From: Choristoneura fumiferana
Taxonomy: Eukaryota; Arthropoda; Insecta; Lepidoptera; Tortricidae
Assembly: GCF_025370935.1 (NCBI RefSeq)
Contig: NC_133486.1
Span: 1,427,006 to 1,491,005 of the forward strand
Length of the DNA: 64,000 nt
Direction: 5' to 3'
The notes under the pieces are model-generated. The model searched no databases and had not been told where the DNA came from. It saw only the letters and a list, made by a program, of their open reading frames with translations. This document shows positions 32,560 to 43,115 of this stretch, in pieces. The first letter of the stretch is position 1, and each line of letters starts with the position of its first letter. The position numbers and the translations under genes were made by a program.

Positions 32560-32815
32560 CTATTAGGCAAACGAGCAATGGGTCTCCTGATGGTAAGAGA
32601 TCACCACCGCCCATAGACACCTGCAAGACCAGGGGGATTGCAGATGCGTTGCCAACCTAGAAGCCTAAGATGGAATACAAGTGCCAGTAATTTCACCGGC
32701 TGTCTTACTCTTCACGCCGAAACACAACAGTGCAAGCACTGCTGCTTCACGGCAGGATTAGGGAGCAAGATGGTGGTAACAATCCGGGCGGATCTTGCAC
32801 GAGATACTGGGGTCA
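32560..32815 (-). repeat. Non-LTR retroelement 3' block
   Basis: The plus strand reads AGGCAAACGAGCAATGGGTC, CACCGCCCATAGACACCTGC and ACAACAGTGCAAGCACTGCT. This is the reverse complement of 58310-58620, where the last codons of the parent element can be read. Confidence 0.65.
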
Positions 32816-32819
32816 ACTG

Positions 32820-34015
32820 GGGAATACATAACAATAAGAAATATCATCTTCACATATCAAAACCGTCCTGACACCAATTGCGTTCAAACTGCCATACGCG
32901 TTCCCTTCCTAGACACTTTTGAGTAAAAAATAAATTAATTGGTGTTTCTAATCTACACAATTAAATCTACAAATCAAATGAAAGTTAATCCGGATAACAC
33001 ACATTTAAATCGAGTTTAGCTCGACATGTTTGGGGCTAACTCGTAGCCCTTCTTCCTAGGAGCATCGCTAATCTCGTTTTAAGACGTGAGTTATCCGTTA
33101 CAATATCATTTAATAGTGCCTTAATATGCTATGTTTTCGTTTAATTAGATGCGGGAATTTCATAAACATGGTTCACTTTGGGAGGGTTTATGTTATTTCG
33201 CAACACAGGGAAACGCCTCTGTCCCGCCCCCGACACCGCCCTTGGTGTGTTAGCGACTGAAATTTTCAATTCAAATGGGCATTAAAAAAAACTAAAAGGT
33301 TGAGTTAAACGAGTTGCCGGGTTTCAGGATTAGGTGAAATCCCACATTTTTAAGGAGCACCTTGCAGTATATACAGAGTGGAAATTTTTAACGACACCAA
33401 GAGGGTTAAACAGCAATTTAAACTGCCGAATGATGAGTAGGTAACTACTGTATTTTAGCGTAAATGAATTCTTATTATCAGAGAGCGGAATTTTCATGGC
33501 ATTTTTTGACCTGTCATAGTGACTTCTCACTCATTGACTTCCGATACACATACATACATATATCGATACACAACATAGGTACTAAAGAAGATTAAAAGTG
33601 GCGGTAAACAATAGGAGGCTTGAAGTTAAAGAGCGATCCTTCCAATTAACTTTCCAGCAGTTGAAAATATTAAATAGACTTATATGCAATGAACAATGAA
33701 TGGATAACAATTTTTTATTTAATAATTTCATTTCAGTCCTTTTTTTTCAATTTCATGATGAAATTCTTCTGTTCTAATATTAACAAGTGTTCCATTACTC
33801 TAAGTAAGTCTCTTTAAAAGCAATAGATGTTTTTTTTTTCATATTTTCCTGTTTTAAACTACTTTTACAATCAAATGTCCATTTGTATGCGGAAAGAGAA
33901 CGCTCTACATATCATGATAAGTTTACGACAATCTAATTTAAAGTCTAATGTATCGACATCATTTAGGTAGAGCCGATAAGTGAGAAGTCACTAAGACAGG
34001 TCAAAAAATATGATT
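32820..34015. other. Mostly unassigned; short repeat near 33000-33080
   Basis: The block AAATCGAGTTTAGCTCGACA to TAGCCCTTC recurs, split by a SINE, at 38690-39010. The rest shows no recognisable gene or repeat. Confidence 0.45.
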
Positions 34016-34019
34016 GGCT

Positions 34020-34192
34020 TTTTGGAGTCTTTTTGTATTTTTTATTTCAACTACAAATTTGTTACTTTTACGGGTATCCCGTGAAACCATATCGAAAATA
34101 CAAACTGAAAATATAGATGCACAGAATAACCAGGAAAATAAGACCAGCGCTGGGAATCGAACCCAAGTCCGATTTTTGTATTTTCGATAATT
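34020..34192. mobile_element. SINE family 3, collapsed fold-back
   Basis: A minus-oriented tail and arm run to GAATCGAACCCAAGTCC. They then switch to a 22-bp plus-oriented remnant ending TTTGTATTTTCGATA. Most of the second arm is deleted. Confidence 0.75.
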
Positions 34193-34761
34193 CAATTCAT
34201 TTTATACGCATATTGAATGCAATGAAAATCCCCCTGCAATTTTTTTTTGCGGACGCCTATTTGATATATTATATACGCTATGTCACTCCGACAGTTTGAC
34301 ACGTATAATGATACCTCCTATGTGAAAAGCCGTCCAGCCGCTCAGACTTCAGTAAGGCCCAAAACCATAAACAGACATACATACGCTCAAAAACATAACC
34401 CTCCTTTGGGTAGTCAGGCAAAAAGTATGTGGGAGAGAAGCTTAGTAATAATAAAAACTCCATTAATTTAAAGTTTTGATACTTGATAGCTGATATTCTT
34501 GAGATTTATCATTATCAAGTTTCACCTTTCAACTTCAAGAGGAGGTTAACAAGGACAAAGATTACTGGATAATGTAAACTAATGAAAGAATTAAACGAAA
34601 AGTTTTTCCTTCAAATTTCAATTTTAACAGAAGCTTTTCTGCTGCCTGTTCTTTTTGTTGACTGTACTTCCATTGTCATCCAAACTACACATTCGTACCA
34701 AGTTTCAGAGCCTACGTTAGCTAGCGCGGTTTGCACGGAGCGGGTGGACTCCTGTTAGTAG

Positions 34762-35313
34762 AAGATCCGAACTTGAAAAGATCTTCACCGGTCTGATAAT
34801 AGGATGAAATGTATTTTTATAATAAATTTAGTATTTTAGAAAATATTTTAGAAATGATTTTGCTAAAAAATCCTAGACAGGCAATTTTTTTTTTTTTTTA
34901 AATGATTTTTAATTAAATGCAGACAACCCTTTATCAACGTGTTCACAATAAAACAGCGCTTACGTTGATATACAATTTGTTATATTATCTAATCAAGTGA
35001 AAGTAACGGGCATCGATATAACTATTTGAATTTATACCTGGCAACCCAGTAGTTCGTCCAGGTAAACAATAGCAAACCCAACGTCTACATATTTTATAGG
35101 TTTTATACTTTAAGTTAATATAAAATTTTCTTATTATCTCGATGATGCAACAAAAAAAAAAAAAATTTTTTTTTTTTTTAATAATTAAAATAGCCTGTCC
35201 AGGATATTTTTAGAAAATCCATTTCTAATATATTTTCTAAAATACTAAATTTATTATAAAATACATTTCATTCTATTATCAGACCGGTGAAGATCTTTTC
35301 AAGTTCGGATCTT
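34762..35313. mobile_element. Long-TIR MITE, about 550 bp
   Basis: Arms of about 125 bp (34762-34888 and 35187-35313) start AAGATCCGAACTTGAAAAG and differ at only a few positions. T-rich and A-rich tracts border the unpaired middle. It interrupts another repeat (GCACGGAGCGGGTGGAC before, AAAAATAGTATGAGCA after) that is continuous at 57735-57810. Confidence 0.85.
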
Positions 35314-35399
35314 AGACTATGTTGAAAAATAGTATGAGCATACCGCATCCGAGCTCGCAAGCGTGCGCCCGCGCAGTGCACCCGCGGCAGCTAGCGTAT

Positions 35400-36110
35400 T
35401 TATACCTGCTGAGCGGGCAACGTTGCATTTTTGTTAGTTTTTCTCGATTATTCCATAAAAGTTTTATGAAAATTAAAAATGTGGTCTGATAGAACTCATC
35501 TTAATATATAAGTTAATGTCCACTCCAATAATTATTGTAATCAAGTTAGTGTACCATGATATTTATTTAAATGTAAAAATGTATTAGAAACAATTTGACC
35601 AACTTATTCTGACCCAGACTAGCCTTTCCTTCTACGCGAAAACATGACAGAAATTTTGCTAAAAATAGGATTTCAATCAAACATTTCCTATAGATATTAT
35701 CGCAAATACTCGTATCAGCTTGCTAGTGAAAGGGTACACATCAAACACCACAAAAATCACGAGCTCACGGGTTTACTTCACCCGTATCATGCTTGTGGAT
35801 TTTGCGTCTCAAGGAACCTTCCGTGTCTCCATATCACCATATTTACACGTATTTTTATTTGAACCTTCATCCCACTCGATGTCTTGCATGTTTTGCTGGG
35901 GGATACAAGTGTGGCATATTGAATCCTCATGCTTGATGACATTTCCATAGAGTATCTATCTACGAATAATATTATAACTGTCGGTTTTAGGCAAAACGTG
36001 GCTGCAATATTTGAGACAGAAACTTGCAATTTAGCAGATATGTTCCTTGTTGATCATGGTTTTGTAATTTGTCAGCTGATACTACAACGAGCTGTTAGTT
36101 AGATTATAAG
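35400..36110. other. Unassigned stretch
   Basis: A minus-strand frame of about 45 codons near 35830-35960 is rich in charged residues with a C-H-T-C motif, but it has no start, splice sites or known domain. Confidence 0.4.
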
Positions 36111-36114
36111 AAAA

Positions 36115-36335
36115 CTAGCTTTTGCCTGCGGCTTCGCCCGCGTGGAATTCAGTTATCGCGCGCTGTTCCGTCAGGAACTGTGCATTTTTCCGGGATAAAA
36201 AGTAGCCTATGTCACTCTCTGGCCCATAAACTATATGCCAAGAATCACGGTGATCCGTCGATTCGTTTCGACGTGAAAAACGGACAAACATACAAACACA
36301 CACACTTTTTCGCATTTATATATAATATTATAAAG
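36115..36335 (-). mobile_element. Helitron-like element, family A
   Basis: Minus orientation, with CTAG at 36115-36118, the hairpin GCGGCTTCGCCCGC next to it, and TATAATATTA at the far (5') end. Confidence 0.75.
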
Positions 36336-36532
36336 AATAATATATTGTTAGCACGGCGTTACGTCACGGGACCCCAATCCCGAACTAGGATGCGCTTCAA
36401 CTTTGGAATTTTTGTTTGATCGCCAAAAAAAAATGTTTTCAATTTTTTTACTAGATATTGCCACGGGCCAAGTATAGTAGCTTGATAAATTGATCAAATA
36501 ATAGATCTTGCCCAATGGAGTTAGTATCATTA

Positions 36533-36690
36533 AAAGAAAGAAAGAAATAAGACTTTATTCACTAATACGGAAGACACACAAATAAATAAAATTTATACAA
36601 TTACACACAAATAAACCAAAATATACATGAAAAGACACAAGAAAATTGTAACATACTACACAATTTTGTGTGTCCCCGCAAAAGCGAAAC
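36533..36690 (-). repeat. GAAA tract and retroelement 3' end
   Basis: Three GAAA units, then TAAGACTTTATTCACTAATA, with ACACAAATAAATAAAATTTA downstream. This is the same arrangement as at 58.9 kb. Confidence 0.5.
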
Positions 36691-37165
36691 GGATTTCGTC
36701 TTAAAAGCAGCTGGTCTACGTAGCAAATTAGCAATTGGTCTAAGTAACAAGTGGTCTAAGAAGCAACTGGTCTAAGTAACAACTTGTCTAAGTATCGAGT
36801 GGTCTAAAATTCTTTGAATCAAAGTCGACGGAGCTCCGCGTTGCGGAGCTCCTATTCCGCATGGCTGAGGCGCTTCGCGCCTTGACGCAACTCTTACCTA
36901 ACCTACCTTTTTTTCAAGTTTTCGACAAAAACAGGTTAGGACCAGTTGCTTTTTAGACCACTTGCTACTTAGACCAACTGCTTTTTAGACCAGTTGCTAC
37001 TTAGACCAGCTGCTTTTTAGACCAGTTGCTACTTAGACCAGCTGCTTTTTAGACCAGTTGCTACTTAGGCCAGCTGCTTTTTAGACCAGTTGCTACTTAG
37101 ACCAGCTGCTTTTTAGACCAGTTGCTACTTAGGCCAGCTGCTTTTTTAGACGAAATGATACTAAC
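36690..37165. mobile_element. Word-type fold-back element with two-hairpin core
   Basis: The left arm (ATTTCGTCTTAAAAGCAGC, then GGTCTAAGTAACAAGTGG-type words) mirrors the right arm. In the right arm the 32-bp dimer ACCAGTTGCTACTTAG plus ACCAGCTGCTTTTTAG repeats about five times, ending TTAGACGAAAT. The core has hairpin 1 (GGAGCTCCGC 36830-36839 with GCGGAGCTCC 36843-36852), hairpin 2 (GGCGC-TTC-GCGCC near 36869-36881) and CTTACCTAACCTACC. GGAGTTAGTATCATT and AATGATACTAACCCCC flank it. Confidence 0.78.
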
Positions 37166-37514
37166 CCCCTAATGGACAATATGGATGATAAAGATACCAG
37201 AAGACATTAAAAAACATTCCCGGTTGGTGACCCAAGAGCTGGCACGTATTTATCTCAGCGGATCGGACTAGCGGTCCAAGGGGTAACGCTGCAAATGGGA
37301 ACCCTGTCACAGGCAGATCTTTTAGACGGGATGTTCTTTTTATATTTTTTATTGTTATTCTAACATATATTATATTCAGTTAAGGTATCTGCGAATTCGT
37401 TACTCAATTTAATAAATACCATACTAATTATCAAATAGAATAGAACTAAAACTAGCTTACTCTTATGCTAATGTATCTTAGGTTAGTTCTTTTTGTCTTT
37501 TTGTTTTTATATGT

Positions 37515-37790
37515 ATCATCATCTTCATCATCCCAGCCTATATACGTCCCACTGCTGGGCACAGGCCTCCTCTCAGAACGAAAGGGCTTGGACCGTAGTT
37601 GCCACGCGGGCCCAGTGCGGATTTGGAACTTCACACACACCATTGAATTGCTTCGCAGGTTTGGCAGGTTTTCTCACGATTTTTTTCTTCCCGTTAAGCT
37701 CGTGGTAAATTTCAAATGTGATTTCGCACATGAATTTCGAAAAACTCAGTGGTGCGAGCCGGCGTTTGAACCCACGATCCTCTGCTTGAG
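37515..37790 (-). mobile_element. SINE family 1, nearly full length
   Basis: A triplet tail at the left, CAGCCTATATACGTCCCACT, and the body to the B-box complement at 37764-37780. The last part of the head is lost at CTTGAGGATGGG. Confidence 0.85.
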
Positions 37791-37814
37791 GATGGGTATA
37801 AGTATGCAAACTCA

Positions 37815-38000
37815 TTATTGTAGGTATCTGACACGTCCTTCTGGCCCTAGAAATAGAGTCGTATCAGATATTTATGCACGCTTGTTGTGTCAGATATTGA
37901 TGCTGGTGACTGTACTCATTAGTAAAAATACCACAAACAGGACTTATCACGCTAAACACACCTCGACGTTTCGACCACATCAGTAACCGTGGTCACTAGT
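37815..38000 (-). repeat. TACAGTCACC-type repeat and a GTTTCGACC block
   Basis: 37815-37916 is the reverse of the 5540 repeat. The adjacent CTCGACGTTTCGACCACATC block recurs in reverse near 43340-43395. Confidence 0.45.
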
Positions 38001-38690
38001 AAACGCACCTTTCTATTTATTGTACTGTCTTAGAATATAACTGATTATTCAATAAAGAATATTCCCAGAAGACATTAAATTTAAATAACGTAATAATTAA
38101 ATACGAATACACATGAAAATAAGTTACTACAATAAATAGTCTTAACCTTTACACTTGTTCTTTTGAGAGGAGGCCTGTGCCCAGCAGTGGGAATGCGGCA
38201 TAAATTCCTGTCTCCTCGATATTCTTAAACAAGACCGAATAACCAAATAATCAAAGACACTGTCCGAAAAGAAAATCAACTTTTCATATAATTTAAAACA
38301 TAACCAAAGCCGGATAAGGTCACCTTCAATTTCCGTAAGCGGTAAAATTAATTCCCCCTATTTTTGTGGAAAACCAAAATTCCCGGACGAGTGGCGTCTG
38401 ACACTTTCCTTAACTGGATTTTCCGGTTGAACCAAGCCTTAAAAATAAAGCATCGGCCATGACAGCTGAGAGTTTGCGGTCATTTATAAGATATCTCATT
38501 TTTACCTTGGGTTTCTTATAGGTAGGCTTGCTTCGTTAGAGCATACTACAGCGGTAGTTACTTATAGTACTTTCATTGTAGCATGGTGCGGTTGACAGCT
38601 GTCAGTATCAAATACAAGACTCAAAGTCAAAGTGTCGAAACTTGAGTCGATAAAATAATATTTTTTTTTTTAATCATAATTAATAATAAT
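38001..38690. other. Unassigned stretch with SINE family 1 fragment
   Basis: 38163-38196 is a 34-bp scrap of SINE family 1 (GAGAGGAGGCCTGTGCCC). Nothing else is recognised. Confidence 0.45.
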
Positions 38691-38756
38691 AATATTGCAG
38701 CAGCCGCTGAGTCGCGTTGCTCCGAAGACGAAGGGCTACGGATTAGCCCGAAACAT

Positions 38757-38954
38757 CATCATCATCCCAGCCTATATACGTCCCACTGCTGGGCACAGGC
38801 CTCCTCTCAGAATGAGAGGGCTTGGGCAGTAGTTCCCACGCGGGCCCAGTGCGGATTGGGAACTTCACACACACCGTTGAATTGCTTCGCAGGTTTGTGC
38901 AGGTTTCCTCACGATGTTTTCCTTCACCGCAAAGCTCGTGGTAAATTTGAAAAT
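38757..38954 (-). mobile_element. SINE family 1, 5'-truncated, inside another repeat
   Basis: An 11-bp target duplication GCCCGAAACAT lies at 38746-38756 and 38955-38965. The interrupted repeat (GGGCTACGGATTAGCCCGAAACATGTCGAGC when joined) matches the 33.0-kb block. Confidence 0.88.
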
Positions 38955-39057
38955 GCCCGAAACATGTCGAGCTAAATTCGATTTAAGACGTGTGTTATCC
39001 GGGTCAATATATTTAATATGAGTGAGTCTCACGGTAGTTTCATGTTCAAAATAATAA

Positions 39058-39310
39058 TATAATAAATATCATAGGACACTTGACACCAATTGACCTAGTC
39101 CCAAACTAAGCAAAGCTTGTACTATGGATACTAGGCAACGGATAAACATACTTATATAGATAAATACATACTTAAATACATATTAAACATCCAAGACCCG
39201 AGAACAAACATTCGTATTATTCATACAAATATCTGCCCCGGCCGGGAATCAAACCCGGGACCTCAAGCTTCGTAGTCACGTGCTCCAACCACTTGGCCAT
39301 CCGGTCGTCC
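39058..39310 (-). mobile_element. SINE family 2, full length
   Basis: Minus orientation: AATAAATATCATAGGACAC at the left, B-box complement GGGAATCAAACCC near 39245, and head end GGCCATCCGGTCG. Confidence 0.88.
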
Positions 39311-39521
39311 GGTCGTAATGACATCATTAATCCGATTATTACGCTAATTTTGATGAGAAAAATTGTAAAATTCTAGGTTGGAATATTTTTTGCCACTTAA
39401 GTAAGGCTAAACGAAGTTTGCAAGAATATTCGTTACTTACCAATTAATAAGTACCGATATAACTCAAGATCCATTAGCTTCCATCACTAAACGTTACGTT
39501 ACATGCATATTACGTTTCTTC

Positions 39522-39940
39522 ACTTCATCATCATCATCATCATCAGCCCGAAGACGTCCACTGCTGGACAAAGGCCTCCCCCTTAGAACGCCACAATGAA
39601 CGACAACTCGCCACTTGCATCCACCGGTTTCCCGCTACTCTCACGATGTCGTCAGTCCACCTGGTGGGAGGCCTGCCAACGCTTCGTCTTCTGGTTCGTA
39701 GTCGCCACTCGAGGACTTTTCTCCCCCAACGGTTATCTGTTCTTCGAGCGATGTGGCCTGCCCATTGCCACTTCAATTTGCATATTTTTCCAGCTATGTC
39801 AGTGACTTTAGTTCTTCGACGAATTTCCGTATTCCGGATTCTATCGCGCAAAGAAACTCCAAGCATAGCTCTCTCCATAGCTCGTTGCGTGACTTTGAGC
39901 CTCTCCAAGAGGCCAACAGTCAAGGACCACGTCTCAGCGC
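39522..39940 (-). pseudogene. RTE-like retrotransposon C-terminal region, intact frame
   Basis: A (CAT)n tail at 39522-39545 precedes a minus-strand frame of 126 codons. It encodes T-Q-R-A-M-E-R-A-M-L-G-V, W-Q-W-A-G-H-I-A-R, G-R-P-P-T-R-W-T-D-D-I and V-A-G-N-R-W-M, and ends A-F-V-Q-Q-W-T-S-S-G. This is a 5'-truncated copy without the catalytic domains. Its reading frame is undamaged, implying recent insertion. Confidence 0.87.
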
Positions 39941-40198
39941 CTTAAGTCATCACTGGCAACACCCTTTCCTCACTTAATTGTGGTTTAAATTTAATTGATT
40001 ATAAAAATCCGATAGCTTAAGTTTATTTCATATAACATAGTTTTTTATGTTCAAATATTTTACACCAGTCATATTCAGGCTACAACTGAAATATACTTCC
40101 ATATATTTAGACCGCAGCAACTTTTTTTGAGTAAAACGAAACGTGCTTCAGGTATCACCCGCACCATGCTAGAATGAAAGCACTTGTAGATTCCTGCA

Positions 40199-40235
40199 GG
40201 GCTACTACGAAACTCGAAACTAAGTTCGTCTCGTA
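40199..40235. mobile_element. Truncated MITE end (CAGGGCTACTACG family)
   Basis: CAGGGCTACTACGAAACTCG and AAGTTCGTCTCG match one half of the 42469-42598 palindrome. The element is cut off where the SINE family 3 copy begins. Confidence 0.65.
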
Positions 40236-40237
40236 CG

Positions 40238-40880
40238 AAAATACAAACTGAGACATGGATGCACAGAAAAACCAGAAAAAGAGACCAGCGCTGGGAATCG
40301 GACCTAGGTCTTCAGCAATCCGTGCTGCGTGCTAACCCCTACACCACCGTTGGACAGGAATCTAGACACGAATTTTTCCTATGCATACATATCTCAGGTT
40401 GCTTATTTCTACTACGCTACTTATGCAGCAGCACTATGTATTTTCGATATGGTTTCACGGGATACCCGTAAATGTAACAAATTTGGAGTTGAAATAAAAA
40501 ATACAAAGACTCCAAGAGGCAATCATAATTTGATTGCTTTGTAGCGACATCTCTTGTCTGGGTGAGCGGTTGGTTCCGAAAGAGTGTGACGTCTCTCGAT
40601 GAGAGCGGAACATAGATGTCGCTAGTGCTGCTGCATAAGTAGCGTAGTAGAAATAAGCAACCAGAGATATGTATGCATAGGAAAAAATCGTGTCTAGATT
40701 CCTGTCCAGCGGTGGTGTAGGAGTTATAGCACGCAGCACGGATTGCTGAGGACCTGGGTTCGATTCCCAGCGCTGGTCTCTTTTTCTGGTTTTTCTGTGC
40801 ATCCATGTCTCAGTTTGTATTTTCGATATGGTTTTACCCGTAAAAGTAACAAATTTGGAGTTGAAATAAAAAAAATACAA
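40238..40880. mobile_element. SINE family 3, large fold-back complex
   Basis: The minus arm 40238-40436 and plus arm 40625-40815 each contain head, B-box (GGTTCGATTCCCAGC on the plus side) and an upstream block with GCTGCTGCATAAGTAGCG. A separate plus tail (40432-40517) lies between them, followed by a 110-bp unique segment with GTGAGCGGTTGGTTCC. The right arm continues into the tail TTTGGAGTTGAAATAAAAAA and CAAAAAGACTCC. Confidence 0.85.
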
Positions 40881-41141
40881 AAAGACTCCAAAAAAAAACA
40901 ATCATGATTTCTATCTGTTGTGGCATTTAGCAAGTGGGCTCTAAGGGAAAAAGTATCTTCGAAAATGCGAACGGGAGATAAGCTGCGAACAAAATACTTC
41001 GTAGGTGTAGGTAAACAAACCGACGAAATGGCAAATATCCTTTACACGGTCTTTGCTTTAGTCACACAAACAATGATAGAGTGATACGGAAATCGAAACC
41101 TGTGTCGGGAAATACTAAGGCATATTTAACTTTTAATATGT

Positions 41142-41318
41142 TGGCCGGATAGTCAAGCAGTTAGAACCTGACTATGAAGCTTGAGGTCCAGGGTTCGATC
41201 CCGGTCGGGGCAGATAGGTATTTGTATGAATAACACGAATGTTCGTTATCGAGTCTTGGACGTTTAATATGTATTTGAGTATGTATTTATCCGTTGCCTA
41301 GTATCGATTAGTACAAGA
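41142..41318 (+). mobile_element. SINE family 2, 3'-truncated
   Basis: Head GGCCGGATAGTCAAGCAG, B-box GGGTTCGATCCC, ending in a GACA microsatellite (41314-41341). Confidence 0.82.
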
Positions 41319-41339
41319 CAGACAGACAGACAGACAGAC

Positions 41340-41392
41340 ACTCATAGCTGTCAAACTTATAACACCCCTCTTTTTGCGTCGGGGGTTAAAAT
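41340..41392 (-). repeat. Fragment of the AACCCCCGACGC repeat
   Basis: ATAACACCCCTCTTTTTGCG followed by TCGGGGGTTAAA is the reverse complement of the start of the 14049 repeat. Confidence 0.7.
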
Positions 41393-41469
41393 AGTATCTA
41401 GCCGCGCTAACTGCACGCGTCGCCTGCGACGGATTGTACTATGCACCCGCGGCAGCTGGCGTAAGCCCT

Positions 41470-42089
41470 TAGGCTCCGGATCCACTGAGGCGGAGACGAG
41501 CGGAGCGAAGACGAGACGTATAGGCAGTGTTGCCACATCTACTAACTTTTTGGTAGACCCACCTATTTCGCCTCCGTTCTACCTATCTAACACCCTTGGC
41601 CTAAAATCTACCTATTTTTCAAAATATTACAATTGTAAACAATTTACCACGCGTGTAATGAAATGTTACTTACTGACTATCGAATTTAGCCTATCTTGTA
41701 ATTTCAGCACTTAAAACGGAACGCGTTAATCAAGTGGAGATCCTAACTCTGAACATTTGAGATTATTTAATAGGAATATGGTTAAAGTAAACATCACGAA
41801 TAAATAATTTGAAACATTTTATGCGCATTTTTGATCATTAAAAACCTTGAGTTGGTAGATCTACCTATTTTCCATTTCAAATTCTACCAATTTCTACTAA
41901 TTTTTGTATCCTGTTCTACCGTTTTTCCAAAATTTTATGTACAACACTGCGTATAGGGATCGAGCAATTCCTACACGTCTGATGATAGTAAGGCGTAGAC
42001 GAGATGTAGATTCAACTAATATGATTGGTCGATCTGTACACGTCTCCTCGCCGCTCCGCTCGTCTCCGCTTCATTGGAGCCCCAGCCTT
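41470..42089. mobile_element. GC-rich TIR element containing a nested hAT MITE
   Basis: The ends are AGGCTCC...GCGGAGACGAGCGGAGCG and the complement at 42035-42089. The arms are about 50 bp. The middle is occupied by the 41525 insertion. Confidence 0.8.
41525..41949. mobile_element. hAT-type MITE, 425 bp
   Basis: The ends are CAGTGTTGCC and ACAACACTG. A perfect 8-bp target duplication CGTATAGG lies at 41517-41524 and 41950-41957. It is AT-rich inside and encodes no transposase. Confidence 0.92.
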
Positions 42090-42465
42090 GGGTATTATTT
42101 TATTATTTTCTGTATTTAAGTGAAATAAAAAGATCAAGTGAGGAATAGCTCGAGGATATAATAGCAAAAATACCATGTTACTTATTTTCACCGCTTAACC
42201 TAGGTATAGAGAAGAGAGAGAAAAGAGGGGCTACTGTACATGTTCATCTTGTCAAAAGGTACCGTTTAAAATTGTTTTCTTCCACATTTATTTCTTGACA
42301 GACTGAGAGACGAACTACGAAAGCCTTTGGGCCTTAAAGCGATACACTTAAAAAAAACTTACAGCATGCCTCGAAATAAAGTAATAATACCTATTGTCAT
42401 TGAGGATACAAATCCAATTAAATTTTCACTGTGTGAAACATTTTCGATTTCTGTTGTGCACGCGC
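42090..42465. other. Unassigned stretch
   Basis: No recognised repeat or gene; an AGAGAAGAGAGAGAAAAGAG purine tract lies near 42208. Confidence 0.45.
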
Positions 42466-42468
42466 GAG

Positions 42469-42598
42469 CAGGGCTACTACGAAACTCGAAACTCGAAGTT
42501 CGTGTCGTGCGGTCCCTCTGACACTTATACTATTTAATACGAGAGCGAGAGGGACGGTACGATACGAACTTCGAGTTTCGAGTTTCGTAGTAGCCCTG
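42469..42598. mobile_element. Palindromic MITE, 130 bp
   Basis: CAGGGCTACTACGAAACTCG and its complement form the ends. The arms pair for about 45 bp, with the midpoint at TATTTAATACG. Relatives are at 59791-59924 and (half) 40199-40235. Confidence 0.88.
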
Positions 42599-42671
42599 GA
42601 GGTCCCTAGGTCTCCGTTGCCTAAGGGAAATCCGGCTTAGCCTACACGGGCCCCTTTTCTCTACGGGACCC

Positions 42672-43115
42672 GAAAAATAAAGAATTTTTCATCACACTTG
42701 CTATAAAACCCTCGACCTTAATGTACTTGTCATGAAACCCGTGGTCGGTAAATGAGTCATTGCGCGTACACATTTTCTTGTCATGAAGCCCAAGGTCGGT
42801 CAATGAGTCAGTGCCCGTACTGATGGCGCTGCGCGCGCTGCTGCAGGACCACATGCACACGCACGTTGCGGCGGAGAGCGGCGCTACAAGAGCGCAGCCT
42901 AAGTTATCGCCAATATTTGGAAGAACTATATTTTTTCTTTTAGAAATATAAAATTTTACTCGCAAATGTGATGAAAAACATTGTATGTCGCACGGGCGGT
43001 ACTAGAATTACGAACATCGACTCATTAAAGCCCTCAGTCTTCGACTTCGGGCTTCTAATAGACTCTCGTTCGTAATTCCTTATTTACCGCCCTTAAGACA
43101 CAATGTACTATAACT
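42672..43115. mobile_element. TTTTTCATCACA MITE, long variant, plus associated flank
   Basis: Inverted ends at 42680 and 42985. The interior has a GC-rich block and a duplicated GTCATGAA(A/G)CCC segment. The flank to 43115 (TTACCGCCCTTAAGACACAA) is the reverse of that beside the 4922 copy. Confidence 0.65.

Noticed and set aside
35787..36029. Minus-strand charged frames near a C-H-T-C motif
   Set aside because: Too short, no start or splice context, and interrupted just downstream; kept only as a remark.
36700..37160. Possible CRISPR array from regularly spaced repeats
   Set aside because: The repeat is a contiguous 32-bp dimer without unique spacers, mirrored on the other side of a palindrome, in a eukaryotic genome.
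37465..37986. 173-codon open frame, longest in the window
   Set aside because: It runs antisense through SINE family 1 and adjoining repeats; the same frame appears in other SINE copies.
42790..42950. GC-rich frame starting M-A-L-R-A-L-L-Q inside an element, looking like a captured exon
   Set aside because: The region aligns with the interior of the TTTTTCATCACA element seen at 4922 and 19286, and the frame lacks splice sites.
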